Shown here one piece after another: positions 1-12,287 of a DNA stretch of 64,000 bases; the stretch's first letter is position 1, and each line of letters begins with the position of its first letter. The position numbers and the translations under genes were made by a program. The notes under the pieces are model-generated. The model was not told the origin of the DNA. It was given only the letters and a program-made list of their open reading frames with translations, and searched no databases. The stretch covers positions 765,699-829,698 of the forward strand of contig NC_057009.1 of assembly GCF_000002595.2 (NCBI RefSeq), given 5' to 3'. The DNA is from Chlamydomonas reinhardtii (lineage: Eukaryota; Chlorophyta; Chlorophyceae; Chlamydomonadales; Chlamydomonadaceae).

Positions 1-3000
1 GCACATCAGCAGTAGCTGACGCCAACAGGCCCACCCGCCGTGTCAGGCGCAGCGGCTCCAAGGCCCAACGCCGAGGATCCACCACGCTGACAGCTTCCGT
101 TCCATCCATGGCGGCGGCCGTCGTGCTCCCACCCAAGATCGCCCTGCGGCGGCGCCATCGGCTGCGCCTTCGGGCGGGACACAGCGCCACTGCTGCTGCC
201 ACTGACAAGACCCCTCGGGAGCAGCCGGATGTGAGTGGGTTGGTGTGCAAACGGTTCAACGCACATGTAGGTAACGGGGCCAGAAGCCAGAGCCACAACA
301 ATTAAGACGCATGATACTGTGTTGTACGCGCAGCTTGGCCCATGCCTGCACTGCTGTCAAATATTCAGTTGGCGCATTGCAGCCATGTCTGTGGGGTACC
401 GCATGGCCAGCATTGCCCAGCAGCGTACACGGCCGCGCGTGGTCCGCAGACAGCCCGCCGCCTGCATCTTTGAAGCATGTAACCACAGCGGCGTGTTCTG
501 GCGCTTGTCCTCGCCTCGCCTGACCCGGCCTCTCACTACTGCTGTGCATTCACAGAAGCCCGCTGCATTGCCGGAGGATCTGCTCCCGGCCGACGCCACC
601 TCCACCTCCAGCACGGGCAAAATCTCCTCCGCCGCCGTGTGCTGCGGCCTGCTGGCGCACTGCAGCGCTGCCCAGCTGCACGCCATCCTGTGCGGGCTAG
701 TGCAAGCCGTGGCATCCAGCAGCGTCAAGGGCAACAATCGGAAGCTGCTGCTGGGCTCCAAGCTGCGCAAGCTGCTGGAGGGCGTGGGCGTGGCGCCGGC
801 CAACGGCAAAGCCTACACCGCCGCCGACGTGGCGGCACTCTCCGGCCCCAAGCTGGAGCGGCTGCGGGCCACGCTGAAGTCGCAGCCGGGACTGCTGCTG
901 TGGTTCCTGCTGTTTACATCGCCCGCTGAGCTGCAGGCGCTGCAGGCGGCGCTGCTGCCGGGCGGCGCGGGCGACAGGAGCTTCGAGGAGTGGCGCGCCG
1001 CGATCGACGCTGTGGCCGGCAGCGGCCACGAGCAGCTGGCGGCGGCGCAGGAAGTGAGGGGCCGCCAGTCGGCGTGCGTTGAGGGCAGTACGGCCGGCAA
1101 CACCGCCACCACCGCCACCATCACCACCACCAACAACAACCCCGCCAGTCATGGTGGCGTCTACACGGCGCTCACGGGCACCGAGGTTACCGGCAAGGTG
1201 GGTGCGTGGCAGTCATGGGTGTGACAGTCATGGGGTGTGGCATTCATGGGGTGTGGCAGTCATGGGGTGTGGCTGCTGGGGGCCAGCGGACGCGCTGACC
1301 CACAAATGCTGCTTTGACTCCTACCGTATCTAAACCTTGCCAATGCCATCCACCATGCTGTGCAACTGTGCAGGCGGCGGCCAACAAGGATCTGTCCCGC
1401 ACCCGCACCACCAGCCACAGGAACCGGTGCGTGTCCGAGAGTGGCAGCACGCGCAACAAGAGCAGGAGTAGCAGCAGCAGGAGCAGCAGTACTCACAGCG
1501 TGGAGTACGCGGAGCCGAAGGCGGGCTGCTCCCAGCCCGCCGCCACCGTCCCGGGCTGCGTGCCTGAGATCATCAGCGCAGCTATACCGCCGCTGGCTCC
1601 GCTAGCTCTGCACATCCGGCGCGCCATAGTGAAGGAGCTGCTGGAGGCCAGGCCGCCGGGCTGGAACACCTTTCTGTACTCCTGGCTGCAGGCGGCGGGG
1701 CTGTCCGAGTTCCTGCCGGCCAATGGCACCTGCCGCATGTACATGGCAGACAGGAAGCAGCTCGTGCTCCGCGTGGGCGCGATGCGCGAGGAGCAGGTGG
1801 ACGCGTTCCTGACGTGCATGTGCAAGGCGCACGGGCACAGCACGTGGCTCGCGCGCTACCTGCACATGCTGGGGCCGGAGGTTTCGCAGCTGCTGTCCCA
1901 GGGTCGGTACAGCGACGAACTGCTGGCCGCGCTGCGGGCCGCCGGGCAGAAAACGCTGGCCGATGCAGTCATGGAGCACTTCTGGGGGCGGGACCCGGAT
2001 CCGGAGGACAGTGAGGCCGGCGAGATGGATGTCAAGCCGTGGGCGGAGCGCCTGGGACTGCTGAGGTTTGACATGCTCGCGGAGCAGCTGAGGCTGCCGC
2101 CCAACGCCGACGGCTCCGTGAAGAACTTCAGCAACGGGCTGGTCTTCAAGGTCGACCCGCTAGAGGTGGGTAAATACCAGTGACTTCAGGTCTCGGCAAC
2201 CCTCATAGCCTGTTGGGAGACGTCGCCCGTCCGCAAGGTTTGGCCCTTGACGCACGTATACATGCACACACAGGTGTGGAGCAAGTACACTGACGGAGAG
2301 CCGTCAGCAGGCGCGCTGAGTGGCATGCGTGCCACCGACAAGGTGTGTGCGCATGCGGTATGGAGGCGGACCGACCTTTAAGTGGGACTCCGTTCTTGCC
2401 AGCAAATGTGGGCTCCGGCAGTCCAGCACCACAGCTGCAGTCCTGCGCCCTTGCCATGCCCGATTGGGCATCGGCCCCTGCTGCCCTGCCCCCTGTCAGT
2501 CGCGGCTGACTAACTCGCAGTATGTGTTTGTGTATTTGCCTGTGCGCCCCTGCAGGAGGCCCGCGACAAGCAGGTCAAGCAGCTTCGCGGCGTCCCGTTG
2601 CTGTACCTGTGGCGGATAGGCGGCCGGGTGGTGTACGTGGGCATGTCTGGGGGCTGGGTGAAGGGCAGTCGGATAGCACGCTATTTGGCAGAGGGCCCGG
2701 GATTCAGCGAGTCGTCGAAGATGCTGCCGTGGCTGACAGCCATTGATGAGGGCAAGGAGATCGAGCTCCGGGTGAGTGCTGTTGGAGCGCACGAGTACCG
2801 TAGTTGGTGTACGGGCGCGCGCCTGAAGACCCACTTACACGTGCTCCGCCCCCAGACCTACATAGCACTCTAACAATGCCGCTTAACCTTGCCGATTATC
2901 CGGTTGTCACACACACAGGTCATCACGCTGGAGGGATTGAAGGCATTGGAGGGTATGTCGGAGGGCATGTCCGAGGAGGAGGTGCAGAAAAAGGTGCAGA

Positions 3001-3306
3001 AGAAGGTGAAGGAGCTCGAGAAGCACTTCCTGTGCCATGTGGACTGCCCGTGCAACAAAGTTAACAACGGGTCTTACCGGTGAGGCTAGATTGAATGACC
3101 AGGGCAAAACGCTGTGCACAAACGTACTGTGCACTCTGATGTCACGTACCGGTTATACCGAGCGAGTTGCTGCAGTGTGCTTACCGTGTGTCCTTACCTG
3201 CGCTGTGTGCAGGGTTGAGACGCCCCGCCAGGGCCTCCTGGACAAACTCAAGGAGAAGTACAAGATAAAAGTACGGCAACAAAGCGCAGGCCGGCAACCC
3301 CGCTGA
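1..3306 (+). CDS. GIY-YIG-like nuclease-domain protein, copy A (5' partial)
   Basis: The gene runs off the left edge. Exons read from splice sites: 1-230, 556-1197, 1374-2165, 2274-2342, 2556-2771, 2919-3079, 3213-3306; phases agree throughout. The C-terminal domain fits the GIY-YIG fold: YLWRIGGRVVYVGMS supplies the two Tyr-bearing strands, SRIARYL the catalytic Arg region, LEKHF the Glu and CNKVNNG the Asn. Known GIY-YIG enzymes cut DNA through these residues; activity here is inference. The upstream modules (a 214-residue Ala/Leu-rich helical exon and a 264-residue exon) match no family I recognise. Intron 2 holds a short CATGGGGTGTGGCAGT-type minisatellite. Nearly identical to the copy at 7882-12287 but with a single 642-bp exon. 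Could be a host gene or a domesticated mobile endonuclease. Confidence 0.7.
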
Positions 3307-4080
3307 GCATCAGTCCAAGGAACAGCCCGAGTAGCCTGCTGAGGTCTCGCTTCAGATGCGACAATCCAATTGCGGCGGGTCGCCATTGCACCACGGGCCG
3401 TTGCGGTGGCGTGAGCGGGCTGCATGTGGCACAAGCCGGGGCTTTCAGGCAGGTCAGATAGAATCATGCACCCGCGGCATGCGGTCAGCGCACAAGCGGA
3501 GCTGCGGCCAGTTTGCATGCAGGGGCGCTGCCGCACAGGGCCAGGCGCGTGTACGGTTGCTGCAGTTGTGTGCTTTTGCGCAGCTCATCACGTAGATTAG
3601 GTGCGTGTGTGCATTTGCGGGCTGAACGCGGTTGGAACGATGTGCGGGGTAGTGCATGATTGCTGTGGACAGTTGCATCTTACGTTTCTTTTATTTCTTT
3701 GTACAACTGTGGGCCTACCTCTTACCGAGATTGAGCGAAACGGGATGCATAGGATGTGCGTGGCAAGCTGATGGCGGGTGGCGGGTGTGCAACCAGTATG
3801 TGCGGGCAAGGAGAGCGTGCTGCCCTTCACATGGATGTTCTCCTGGTGCCAAGTTGTGTATCGTCTATTGTGGGCCATTGCCGTGTGGAGGCGCTTATCC
3901 CTAGTTAAATGTTGTCTACCTGCTCAGCTCCCACATTGGGTTAGGACTGATATGCACCAGCAGCACTCATTGATCGAACAGCATGTAGATTCATGCCCAA
4001 TAGGTTGCCGGCGTAATTGATTGCAGGCTGGCATGCGTGTGTTGTACCGGTAACTTGTAAGGCACAGACAGGCTGCATGC
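3307..4080 (+). other. Probable 3' UTR and intergenic, copy A
   Basis: No coding potential seen. The first TGTAA, the usual algal poly(A) signal, after the stop lies at 4056-4060, so the transcript probably ends near 4075. The same arrangement is found in copy B, with TGTAA at 13037-13041. Confidence 0.5.
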
Positions 4081-4098
4081 ATAGCGGGCAGGTTTAGC

Positions 4099-4809
4099 AT
4101 GGCACGAAGACGCATCCCGTTTGGTGTAGCCTTTGCTCACTGTGTTGAGGGGTTAGTGCGTCTGGTCGAAGCGTGCCGATCCCGATTGAGGATGAGGCAA
4201 GCGCAGGCTTGGGCAGACGTACCGTATCCGCCTTTAGAGAGAGTCTAATGAAGGCGTGGAAGCATGAGCGGCTGCAGTCTGAGCCAAGCACTTTCCCATC
4301 AGACAACAAGCAACCAGGCGTGCAGATGAGCAAGTACAAGCATTGGATGGGGCTGTGTGCGGAAGGCGCGGCACCACTGACCATGCAAGGGCACAGTAGA
4401 GCATTTTATACCAGTTGCGCACCACAAGGCCTTGATGAGGTTCCGCCTATGCTGCTGGCCGCTTTCTGCCAACCGCGCCTATGGACGACCTAGGGAGGAG
4501 AGGATTTGCCCGTTATGTGTTGCAAATGAAGTCGAAGATGAGGATCATGTGCTCATGCGGTGTACGGCCTACGACCAGTTGCGTTCGGGTAGCGAGATTG
4601 ATTGTACAGGCGGGATGCAGGCCGTTATGCAGAATACGGACCCAGCCAGGTTAGCCGCATTACTAGATTCCGTTTGGGAGCACAGGAGCAGAAGCACCCC
4701 CATTCGGGGGCCAAACCCTACCGCTACGCAGTACCCCGGCTTGCCCCCTCGGCCCATCCCCTCTGTCCCATTGCGCACCATTGCAAGGCCAAGTATGAAG
4801 GGAACTTAG
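4099..4809 (+). mobile_element. LINE 3' remnant (zf-RVT-like), copy A
   Basis: Three short overlapping reading frames together resemble the C-terminal end of algal and plant non-LTR retrotransposon proteins. The diagnostic piece is RPREERICPLC followed by VEDEDHVLMRC, a C-x2-C-x9-H-x4-C zinc motif seen after reverse transcriptase in many LINEs. The frame shifts near 4250 and again near 4430, so it is not functional. No reverse-transcriptase core is present. It lies downstream of the GIY-YIG-like gene and was duplicated with it. Confidence 0.6.
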
Positions 4810-4859
4810 CCCCTGAGCCGAGCTATCGGCTATGGGTTCATTCCCAACGTCCAGTTCAG

Positions 4860-5100
4860 CGCGCAGTTGTGCGAACGGGGTGGGATGGGGGTGCGGGGGG
4901 AGGGATGCCCGGACTGTGCGGGGAGGCGCCGGTAGGCGCCGGTGAACACAAGCGCGTTGGTGAGCCAAAGGCGAGAGAGCGCGGGCGGGGGGGTGGGGTG
5001 GGGGGCCCCGAGATGTTGCACATGATTTTGCACCACGATAGTATGCACCGTACCAAAAACTGTGTTGCAGGCGTTATAAGGGCCCCCCGGCCCGGCCCGG
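4860..5100. other. G-rich non-coding stretch
   Basis: G-run-rich DNA with a small repeat (GGCGCCGGT twice near 4925-4942). Open frames here are compositional and no product was recognised. The same stretch is present in copy B around 13840-14075. Confidence 0.4.
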
Positions 5101-5162
5101 GCCTCGGTTTCTACAAGGACAGGAACGCACATCGTGCTCATCACCTTGTAACCACACACAAC
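5101..5162. repeat. Dispersed ~60-bp repeat, copy 1
   Basis: The block beginning GCCTCGGTTTCTACAAGG and ending in a CCTTGTAACCACACACA-like segment recurs at 14078-14139 (part of copy B) and, slightly diverged, at 50822-50886 inside the CACTA-like element. The third site is far from the tandem duplication, so this is a dispersed repeat, probably a fragment of a mobile element. Confidence 0.7.
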
Positions 5163-5513
5163 AGGAAGCGTGGTGCGCATGGGCGAAGGTCGCCAGCCAG
5201 TCTAGGGCCGGGCAGGGCGAGCGCATGCTCAGTAGTAAGCGTAAGAACACATTGGTTGTGTGGCCTTAACTAAATGTACTACCCTGCACTACTTGCAAGC
5301 GGCATTGCATAGCCTGTGTCAATAGGTTATAGGTAGGCCCGTGGGCAGAGCTTGGGTTTGCTGGTGGGGGTGTGGCCGTGTGGAGCTGTGTTCTTGTAAC
5401 CAATAACAATCTTGTAACCAACAACAACAGTGTTCTTGTAGAGAGCCAGCCGTGTAGGGCCGTGATAGGTTGTCACTGGTGGTCGACATTGCAATGCCAT
5501 TTGCAATCCATGG

Positions 5514-6263
5514 ATATGGCAAATCGACTGTCACTGTATGTGGCAATGCGCGATAAGTGCAGCGTAAGACTGCAAACAAGCTGCCTTAGATTGCGAGCAG
5601 CCTGAATCCTAACCAAATGTGGACCCGCAATTGTACAAAACTAGATTCTGGGAGTCTGGGACTCAGTGGCCACACGGGGATTTGGTGCGCCCTAGGACTG
5701 TGCTGGTTCATGCAACATGAGGCCCCTGAGCAACCTTACGCCATAACCCTCACGGCGCATGTCACTGTGCAGGACAGTTCAGGGTTGGTGTGCCGCAGAT
5801 TGCAGTGTGTGAAACAGCAGTGCAGGCCTAGTGCGCGGCGGCGCCACTTCTGCTGCATTACCACACTGTGATGCCATAAAAAGCAGACATATGGCAAATC
5901 GACTGTCACTGTATGTGGCAATGCGCGATAAGTGCAGCGTAAGACTGCAAACAAGCTGCCTTAGATTGCGAGCAGCCTGAATCCTAACCAAATGTGGACC
6001 CGCAATTGTACAAAACTAGATTCTGGGAGTCTGGGACTCAGTGGCCACACGGGGATTTGGTGCGCCCTAGGACTGTGCTGGTTCATGCAACATGAGGCCC
6101 ATGAGCAACCTTACGCCATAACCCTCACGGCGCATGTCACTGTGCAGGACAGTTCAGGGTTGGTGTGCCGCAGATTGCAGTGTGTGAAACAGCAGTGCAG
6201 GCCTAGTGCGCGGCGGCGCCACTTCTGCTGCATTACCACACTGTGATGCCATAAAAAGCAGAC
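5514..6263. repeat. 375-bp tandem duplication (two units)
   Basis: Unit 1 (5514-5888) and unit 2 (5889-6263) are almost identical; one difference is CCCCTGAG versus CCCATGAG. Copy B has only one unit, at about 14491-14865, so the event followed or accompanied the larger duplication. No coding content recognised. Confidence 0.9.
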
Positions 6264-6624
6264 TGAAATACTGCGACACAAAGGCTACAGGAAAGGCGGG
6301 TTTGTGAATGGAGTTGGCAGTGTCTGGCAGGCAGTGCCAGCGCACATGACAGGGGACCGCAGGCCCACGTTGCACCAGCAACGGCAATAGCGTCGCATTG
6401 TGGCCTTGAGATGTAGGCGGCGGCGACAGGCGGCGACGATTGCGCATGGCAGTGATGGCCCCGGCAGCTTCTCCGATTCACGCTGTGTTACAGCTTGCAA
6501 GCCGTAGGAATTCGGACAAAACCCGCCCCAAACCCGGGCCAACAAAGTCTCGCCCCAGACATTAGCCCCGGGGAGGAATGTCTAGGAAACGGCCAAAATG
6601 GCCAATTAATGTCTGGAGACATTA

Positions 6625-6972
6625 CCGTATCGGGGGCGTTCGGGCTCTTGTAACAAAACTGTTCCGAAATTTCGGGGGCGCCGGGCAAGGCCCCCCCAAT
6701 CAGTACCCGTGCGCTGCACATGGCCGCGTGTGTGTGGCACGCACGCAGCAAGCAGCACAAGAGATCGGAGATCGCAAGATTTTGGGCGTGCCCGGGTGTC
6801 AAACCCCCGTGCCACGGTCCAGGCCCTCGCGCGCGACAGCGCGCCCGACCCGCGAAATTTTCCATATGTTTTTTAATTTCGGGAGGGAATCCTCAAAAAT
6901 ATTTATGTAATTGTTTCGGCGTTCAACTTCGGCGACCCACCCCGAACTTAAAAACCCGCAACCTTTTTGGCA
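6625..6972. mobile_element. Small TIR element, deleted copy running into gap
   Basis: Same element as at 15227-15656, but only the first five bases of the left inverted repeat (CCGTA) remain before a loss of about 70 bp. The right end reaches CCTTTTTGGCA and then enters the N gap, so its right flank is unknown. Confidence 0.6.
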
Positions 6973-7072
6973 NNNNNNNNNNNNNNNNNNNNNNNNNNNN
7001 NNNNNNNNNNNNNNNNNNNNNNNNNNNNNNNNNNNNNNNNNNNNNNNNNNNNNNNNNNNNNNNNNNNNNNNN
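6973..7072. other. Assembly gap (100 N)
   Basis: Exactly 100 N, so probably a gap of unknown length. It lies inside the right inverted repeat of the small TIR element, next to the junction between tandem copies. Sequence after it does not match the flank of the element in copy B. Confidence 0.95.
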
Positions 7073-7881
7073 ACAGAACTAGTATTTCAGCTCGGTGTGT
7101 CAAGTTATACTCATGCATGTTCATCACCGTGCGCAACAAGCCTGGGACGCAATACAACCGAAACCAGCCCGCTGTTAGTTGACCCTTTGACAACGTCTTG
7201 CGAAGCGCATCCTGCTTGCTCTCCTATGTATTCGGCGTCACAACAACAAGTGAAATAGCACACTTTTACTCATCGTAATCGCGCCAAGGTAAGAAAGGGC
7301 GCACAAAGCAAGTCGGGGCTTGGGATGTTGCGTGCGTGGTGTGTGTGCGGGAGCGTGGTCGTGTCAGGCCGATCGACTTGTTGAATGTTTTAAGCAGCCC
7401 TTCAAGAAGAATGTGTCACGCTGAATGTATCTGAGCCGTCCTTGTGAGTTTGGGCGGGGGAGGTGACGGGGCTGCCCGCGCGCGTTCACGTCACGCCATC
7501 ATGTCATATCACATTCTACACATCTCGTGCAGCTGTCGTTAACCGACCGAAGCCGATAGCTTATCAACCCATTTCAGTACATTGTACAATACTGGAAACG
7601 TCTCGCCGCGCACTCCCCCACCCCATAAGCGATAGGCGGGGAGGCGCTGCTCCGGCATGCAGGTGTCGCATGGATGGGGACGTGCTGCGCAAACACAAGG
7701 GCAGCGGATGTATCGACAACAGAAACGCCAGTGTCGGGCATCCCGACTGATTTCTATCGCATGTTCCAAATCGTGTACAGCCATTAGCCATCGCATACAG
7801 CCAGCTCGCGAGCCAACTGCTCCATCCTCTCCCTTCCGCCCTTCCCCTGCGCAGGCGTGCGTGCTCCAGGCTACCGCCTAC
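7073..7881 (+). other. Upstream region of the copy B gene
   Basis: No separate gene recognised. Just before the chosen start there is a good splice acceptor (CCCCTGCGCAG, ending near 7855). The 5' UTR may therefore contain an intron, or coding may extend upstream in the frame open from 7657. Confidence 0.4.
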
Positions 7882-10800
7882 ATGGCTGTTGCCTGCGCGG
7901 TTGCCGTCCGGCCCCTGGTCCAAGTGGCCGTTGCCTCTGCCGTTTCCACCGCCGCCCCTGCCTCCTCGAAGCCTGCCGTCAAGCTCGCCGCCTCCGCCGT
8001 GTCCGCCGTCGCGCTCACCACCGTCTCTGTATCCGCCGGCCTGTTGGCAACCACCGCTGTTGAAGATCCACGTTTTCATGCCGCGGACTGCCAGAGCCGT
8101 TCTGCTGATGCGAGTGCGAGCTGTGAGGACCTTCAGCCCTCCACATCCACATGCACATCAGCAGTAGCTGACGCCAACAGGCCCACCCGCCGTGTCAGGC
8201 GCAGCGGCTCCAAGGCCCAACGCCGAGGATCCACCACGCTGACAGCTTCCGTTCCATCCATGGCGGCGGCCGTCGTGCTCCCACCCAAGATCGCCCTGCG
8301 GCGGCGCCATCGGCTGCGCCTTCGGGCGGGACACAGCGCCACTGCTGCTGCCACTGACAAGACCCCTCGGGAGCAGCCGGATGTGAGTGGGTTGGTGTGC
8401 AAACGGTTCAACGCACATGTAGGTAACGGGGCCAGAAGCCAGAGCCACAACAATTAAGACGCATGATACTGTGTTGTACGCGCAGCTTGGCCCATGCCTG
8501 CACTGCTGTCAAATATTCAGTTGGCGCATTGCAGCCATGTCTGTGGGGTACCGCATGGCCAGCATTGCCCAGCAGCGTACACGGCCGCGCGTGGTCCGCA
8601 GACAGCCCGCCGCCTGCATCTTTGAAGCATGTAACCACAGCGGCGTGTTCTGGCGCTTGTCCTCGCCTCGCCTGACCCGGCCTCTCACTACTGCTGTGCA
8701 TTCACAGAAGCCCGCTGCATTGCCGGAGGATCTGCTCCCGGCCGACGCCACCTCCACCTCCAGCACGGGCAAAATCTCCTCCGCCGCCGTGTGCTGCGGC
8801 CTGCTGGCGCACTGCAGCGCTGCCCAGCTGCACGCCATCCTGTGCGGGCTAGTGCAAGCCGTGGCATCCAGCAGCGTCAAGGGCAACAATCGGAAGCTGC
8901 TGCTGGGCTCCAAGCTGCGCAAGCTGCTGGAGGGCGTGGGCGTGGCGCCGGCCAACGGCAAAGCCTACACCGCCGCCGACGTGGCGGCACTCTCCGGCCC
9001 CAAGCTGGAGCGGCTGCGGGCCACGCTGAAGTCGCAGCCGGGACTGCTGCTGTGGTTCCTGCTGTTTACCGCGCCCGCTAAGCTGCAGGCGCTGCAGGCG
9101 GCGCTGCTGCCGGGCGGCGCGGGCGACAGGAGCTTCGAGGAGTGGCGCGCCGCGATTGACGCTGTGGCCGGCAGCGGCCACGAGCAGCTGGCGGCGGCGC
9201 AGGAAGTGAGGGGCCGCCAGTCGGCGTGCGTTGAGGGCAGTACGGCCGGCAACACCGCCACCACCGCCACCATCACCACCACCAACAACAACCCCGCCAG
9301 TCATGGTGGCGTCTACACGGCGCTCACGGGCACCGAGGTTACCGGCAAGGTGGGTGCGTGGCAGTCATGGGGTGTGACAGTCATGGGGTGTGGCATTCAT
9401 GGGGTGTGGCTGCTGGGGGCCAGCGGACGCGCTGACCCACAAATGCTGCTTTGAAGCATGTAACCACAGCGGCGTGTTCTGGCGCTTGTCCTCGCCTCGC
9501 CTGACCCGGCCTCTCACTACTGCTGTGCATTCACAGAAGCCCGCTGCATTGCCGGAGGATCTGCTCCCGGCCGACGCCACCTCCACCTCCAGCACGGGCA
9601 AAATCTCCTCCGCCGCCGTGTGCTGCGGCCTGCTGGCGCACTGCAGCGCTGCCCAGCTGCACGCCATCCTGTGCGGGCTAGTGCAAGCCGTGGCATCCAG
9701 CAGCGTCAAGGGCAACAATCGGAAGCTGCTGCTGGGCTCCAAGCTGCGCAAGCTGCTGGAGGGCGTGGGCGTGGCGCCGGCCAACGGCAAAGCCTACACC
9801 GCCGCCGACGTGGCGGCACTCTCCGGCCCCAAGCTGGAGCGGCTGCGGGCCACGCTGAAGTCGCAGCCGGGACTGCTGCTGTGGTTCCTGCTGTTTACAT
9901 CGCCCGCTGAGCTGCAGGCGCTGCAGGCGGCGCTGCTGCCGGGCGGCGCGGGCGACAGGAGCTTCGAGGAGTGGCGCGCCGCGATTGACGCTGTGGCCGG
10001 CAGCGGCCACGAGCAGCTGGCGGCGGCGCAGGAAGTGAGGGGCCGCCAGTCGGCGTGCGTTGAGGGCAGTACGGCCGGCAACACCGCCACCACCGCCACC
10101 ATCACCACCAACAACAACAACCCCGCCAGTCATGGTGGCGTCTACACGGCGCTCACGGGCACCGAGGTTACCGGCAAGGTGGGTGCGTGGCAGTCATGGG
10201 TGTGACAGTCATGGGGTGTGGCATTCATGGGGTGTGGCAGTCATGGGGTGTGGCTGCTGGGGGCCAGCGGACGCGCTGACCCACAAATGCTGCTTTGACT
10301 CCTACCGTATCTAAACCTTGCCAATGCCATCCACCATGCTGTGCAACTGTGCAGGCGGCGGCCAACAAGGATCTGTCCCGCACCCGCACCACCAGCCACA
10401 GGAACCGGTGCGTGTCCGAGAGTGGCAGCACGCGCAACAAGAGCAGGAGTAGCAGCAGCAGGAGCAGCAGTACTCACAGCGTGGAGTACGCGGAGCCGAA
10501 GGCGGGCTGCTCCCAGCCCGCCGCCACCGTCCCGGGCTGCGTGCCTGAGATCATCAGCGCAGCTATACCGCCGCTGGCTCCGCTAGCTCTGCACATCCGG
10601 CGCGCCATAGTGAAGGAGCTGCTGGAGGCCAGGCCGCCGGGCTGGAACACCTTTCTGTACTCCTGGCTGCAGGCGGCGGGGCTGTCCGAGTTCCTGCCGG
10701 CCAATGGCACCTGCCGCATGTACATGGCAGACAGGAAGCAGCTCGTGCTCCGCGTGGGCGCGATGCGCGAGGAGCAGGTGGACGCGTTCCTGACGTGCAT

Positions 10801-12287
10801 GTGCAAGGCGCACGGGCACAGCACGTGGCTCGCGCGCTACCTGCACATGCTGGGGCCGGAGGTTTCGCAGCTGCTGTCCCAGGGTCGGTACAGCGACGAA
10901 CTGCTGGCCGCGCTGCGGGCCGCCGGGCAGAAAACGCTGGCCGATGCAGTCATGGAGCACTTCTGGGGGCGGGACCCGGATCCGGAGGACAGTGAGGCCG
11001 GCGAGATGGATGTCAAGCCGTGGGCGGAGCGCCTGGGACTGCTGAGGTTTGACATGCTCGCGGAGCAGCTGAGGCTGCCGCCCAACGCCGACGGCTCCGT
11101 GAAGAACTTCAGCAACGGGCTGGTCTTCAAGGTCGACCCGCTAGAGGTGGGTAAATACCAGTGACTTCAGGTCTCGGCAACCCTCATAGCCTGTTGGGAG
11201 ACGTCGCCCGTCCGCAAGGTTTGGCCCTTGACGCACGTATACATGCACACACAGGTGTGGAGCAAGTACACTGACGGAGAGCCGTCAGCAGGCGCGCTGA
11301 GTGGCATGCGTGCCACCGACAAGGTGTGTGCGCATGCGGTATGGAGGCGGACCGACCTTTAAGTGGGACTCCGTTCTTGCCAGCAAATGTGGGCTCCGGC
11401 AGTCCAGCACCACAGCTGCAGTCCTGCGCCCTTGCCATGCCCGATTGGGCATCGGCCCCTGCTGCCCTGCCCCCTGTCAGTCGCGGCTGACTAACTCGCA
11501 GTATGTGTTTGTGTATTTGCCTGTGCGCCCCTGCAGGAGGCCCGCGACAAGCAGGTCAAGCAGCTTCGCGGCGTCCCGTTGCTGTACCTGTGGCGGATAG
11601 GCGGCCGGGTGGTGTACGTGGGCATGTCTGGGGGCTGGGTGAAGGGCAGTCGGATAGCACGCTATTTGGCAGAGGGCCCGGGATTCAGCGAGTCGTCGAA
11701 GATGCTGCCGTGGCTGACAGCCATTGATGAGGGCAAGGAGATCGAGCTCCGGGTGAGTGCTGTTGGAGCGCACGAGTACCGTAGTTGGTGTACGGGCGCG
11801 CGCCTGAAGACCCACTTACACGTGCTCCGCCCCCAGACCTACATAGCACTCTAACAATGCCGCTTAACCTTGCCGATTATCCGGTTGTCACACACACAGG
11901 TCATCACGCTGGAGGGATTGAAGGCATTGGAGGGTATGTCGGAGGGCATGTCCGAGGAGGAGGTGCAGAAAAAGGTGCAGAAGAAGGTGAAGGAGCTCGA
12001 GAAGCACTTCCTGTGCCATGTGGACTGCCCGTGCAACAAAGTTAACAACGGGTCTTACCGGTGAGGCTAGATTGAATGACCAGGGCAAAACGCTGTGCAC
12101 AAACGTACTGTGCACTCTGATGTCACGTACCGGTTATACCGAGCGAGTTGCTGCAGTGTGCTTACCGTGTGTCCTTACCTGCGCTGTGTGCAGGGTTGAG
12201 ACGCCCCGCCAGGGCCTCCTGGACAAACTCAAGGAGAAGTACAAGATAAAAGTACGGCAACAAAGCGCAGGCCGGCAACCCCGCTGA
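7882..12287 (+). CDS. GIY-YIG-like nuclease-domain protein, copy B (complete)
   Basis: Exons: 7882-8382, 8708-9349, 9537-10178, 10355-11146, 11255-11323, 11537-11752, 11900-12060, 12194-12287; about 1038 residues. The first six exons end in phase 0, the seventh in phase 2. The ATG at 7882 is the first good start after an acceptor-like site; an upstream in-frame extension is possible. Order: Ala/Val-rich start, Arg-rich stretch (RRRHRLRLR), two tandem copies of a 214-residue exon product, a Ser/Arg-rich linker with a 264-residue module, then the GIY-YIG-like domain (YLWRIGGRVVYVGMS, SRIARYL, LEKHF, CNKVNNG) and a basic C-terminus. The family fold acts on DNA; substrate and location are unknown. 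The second and third exons are almost identical, so this copy encodes a longer protein than copy A. Confidence 0.72.
8620..10292 (+). repeat. In-frame tandem exon duplication
   Basis: Unit 1 is 8620-9448 and unit 2 is 9449-10292. They differ by one intronic minisatellite unit and a few bases, for example TTTACCGCG versus TTTACATCG in the exon. Each holds one complete phase 0/0 exon of 642 bp with its splice sites. The hexamer CTTTGA is present at both ends and at the junction, which points to microhomology-mediated duplication. Copy A has a single unit. Confidence 0.92.

Larger units (their letters stand above)
1..6972. repeat. Tandem segmental duplication, copy A
   Basis: This block matches 8153-15656 almost base for base. 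The offset is 8152 near the start and 8981 after the extra exon copy in B. It holds the partial GIY-YIG-like gene, its 3' region, a LINE remnant, short repeats and a small TIR element, and it ends in an assembly gap. The few differences include single-base changes, a 375-bp duplication present only in A, and loss of about 70 bp from the TIR element in A. The near identity implies a recent event, although an assembly or haplotype artefact cannot be excluded next to the gap. Confidence 0.9.

Noticed and set aside
4602-5273. 223-codon plus-strand frame after the LINE remnant
   Set aside because: Overlaps the LINE remnant in another frame and crosses G-rich DNA; no recognisable product, and the copy B version differs in length because of a small indel.
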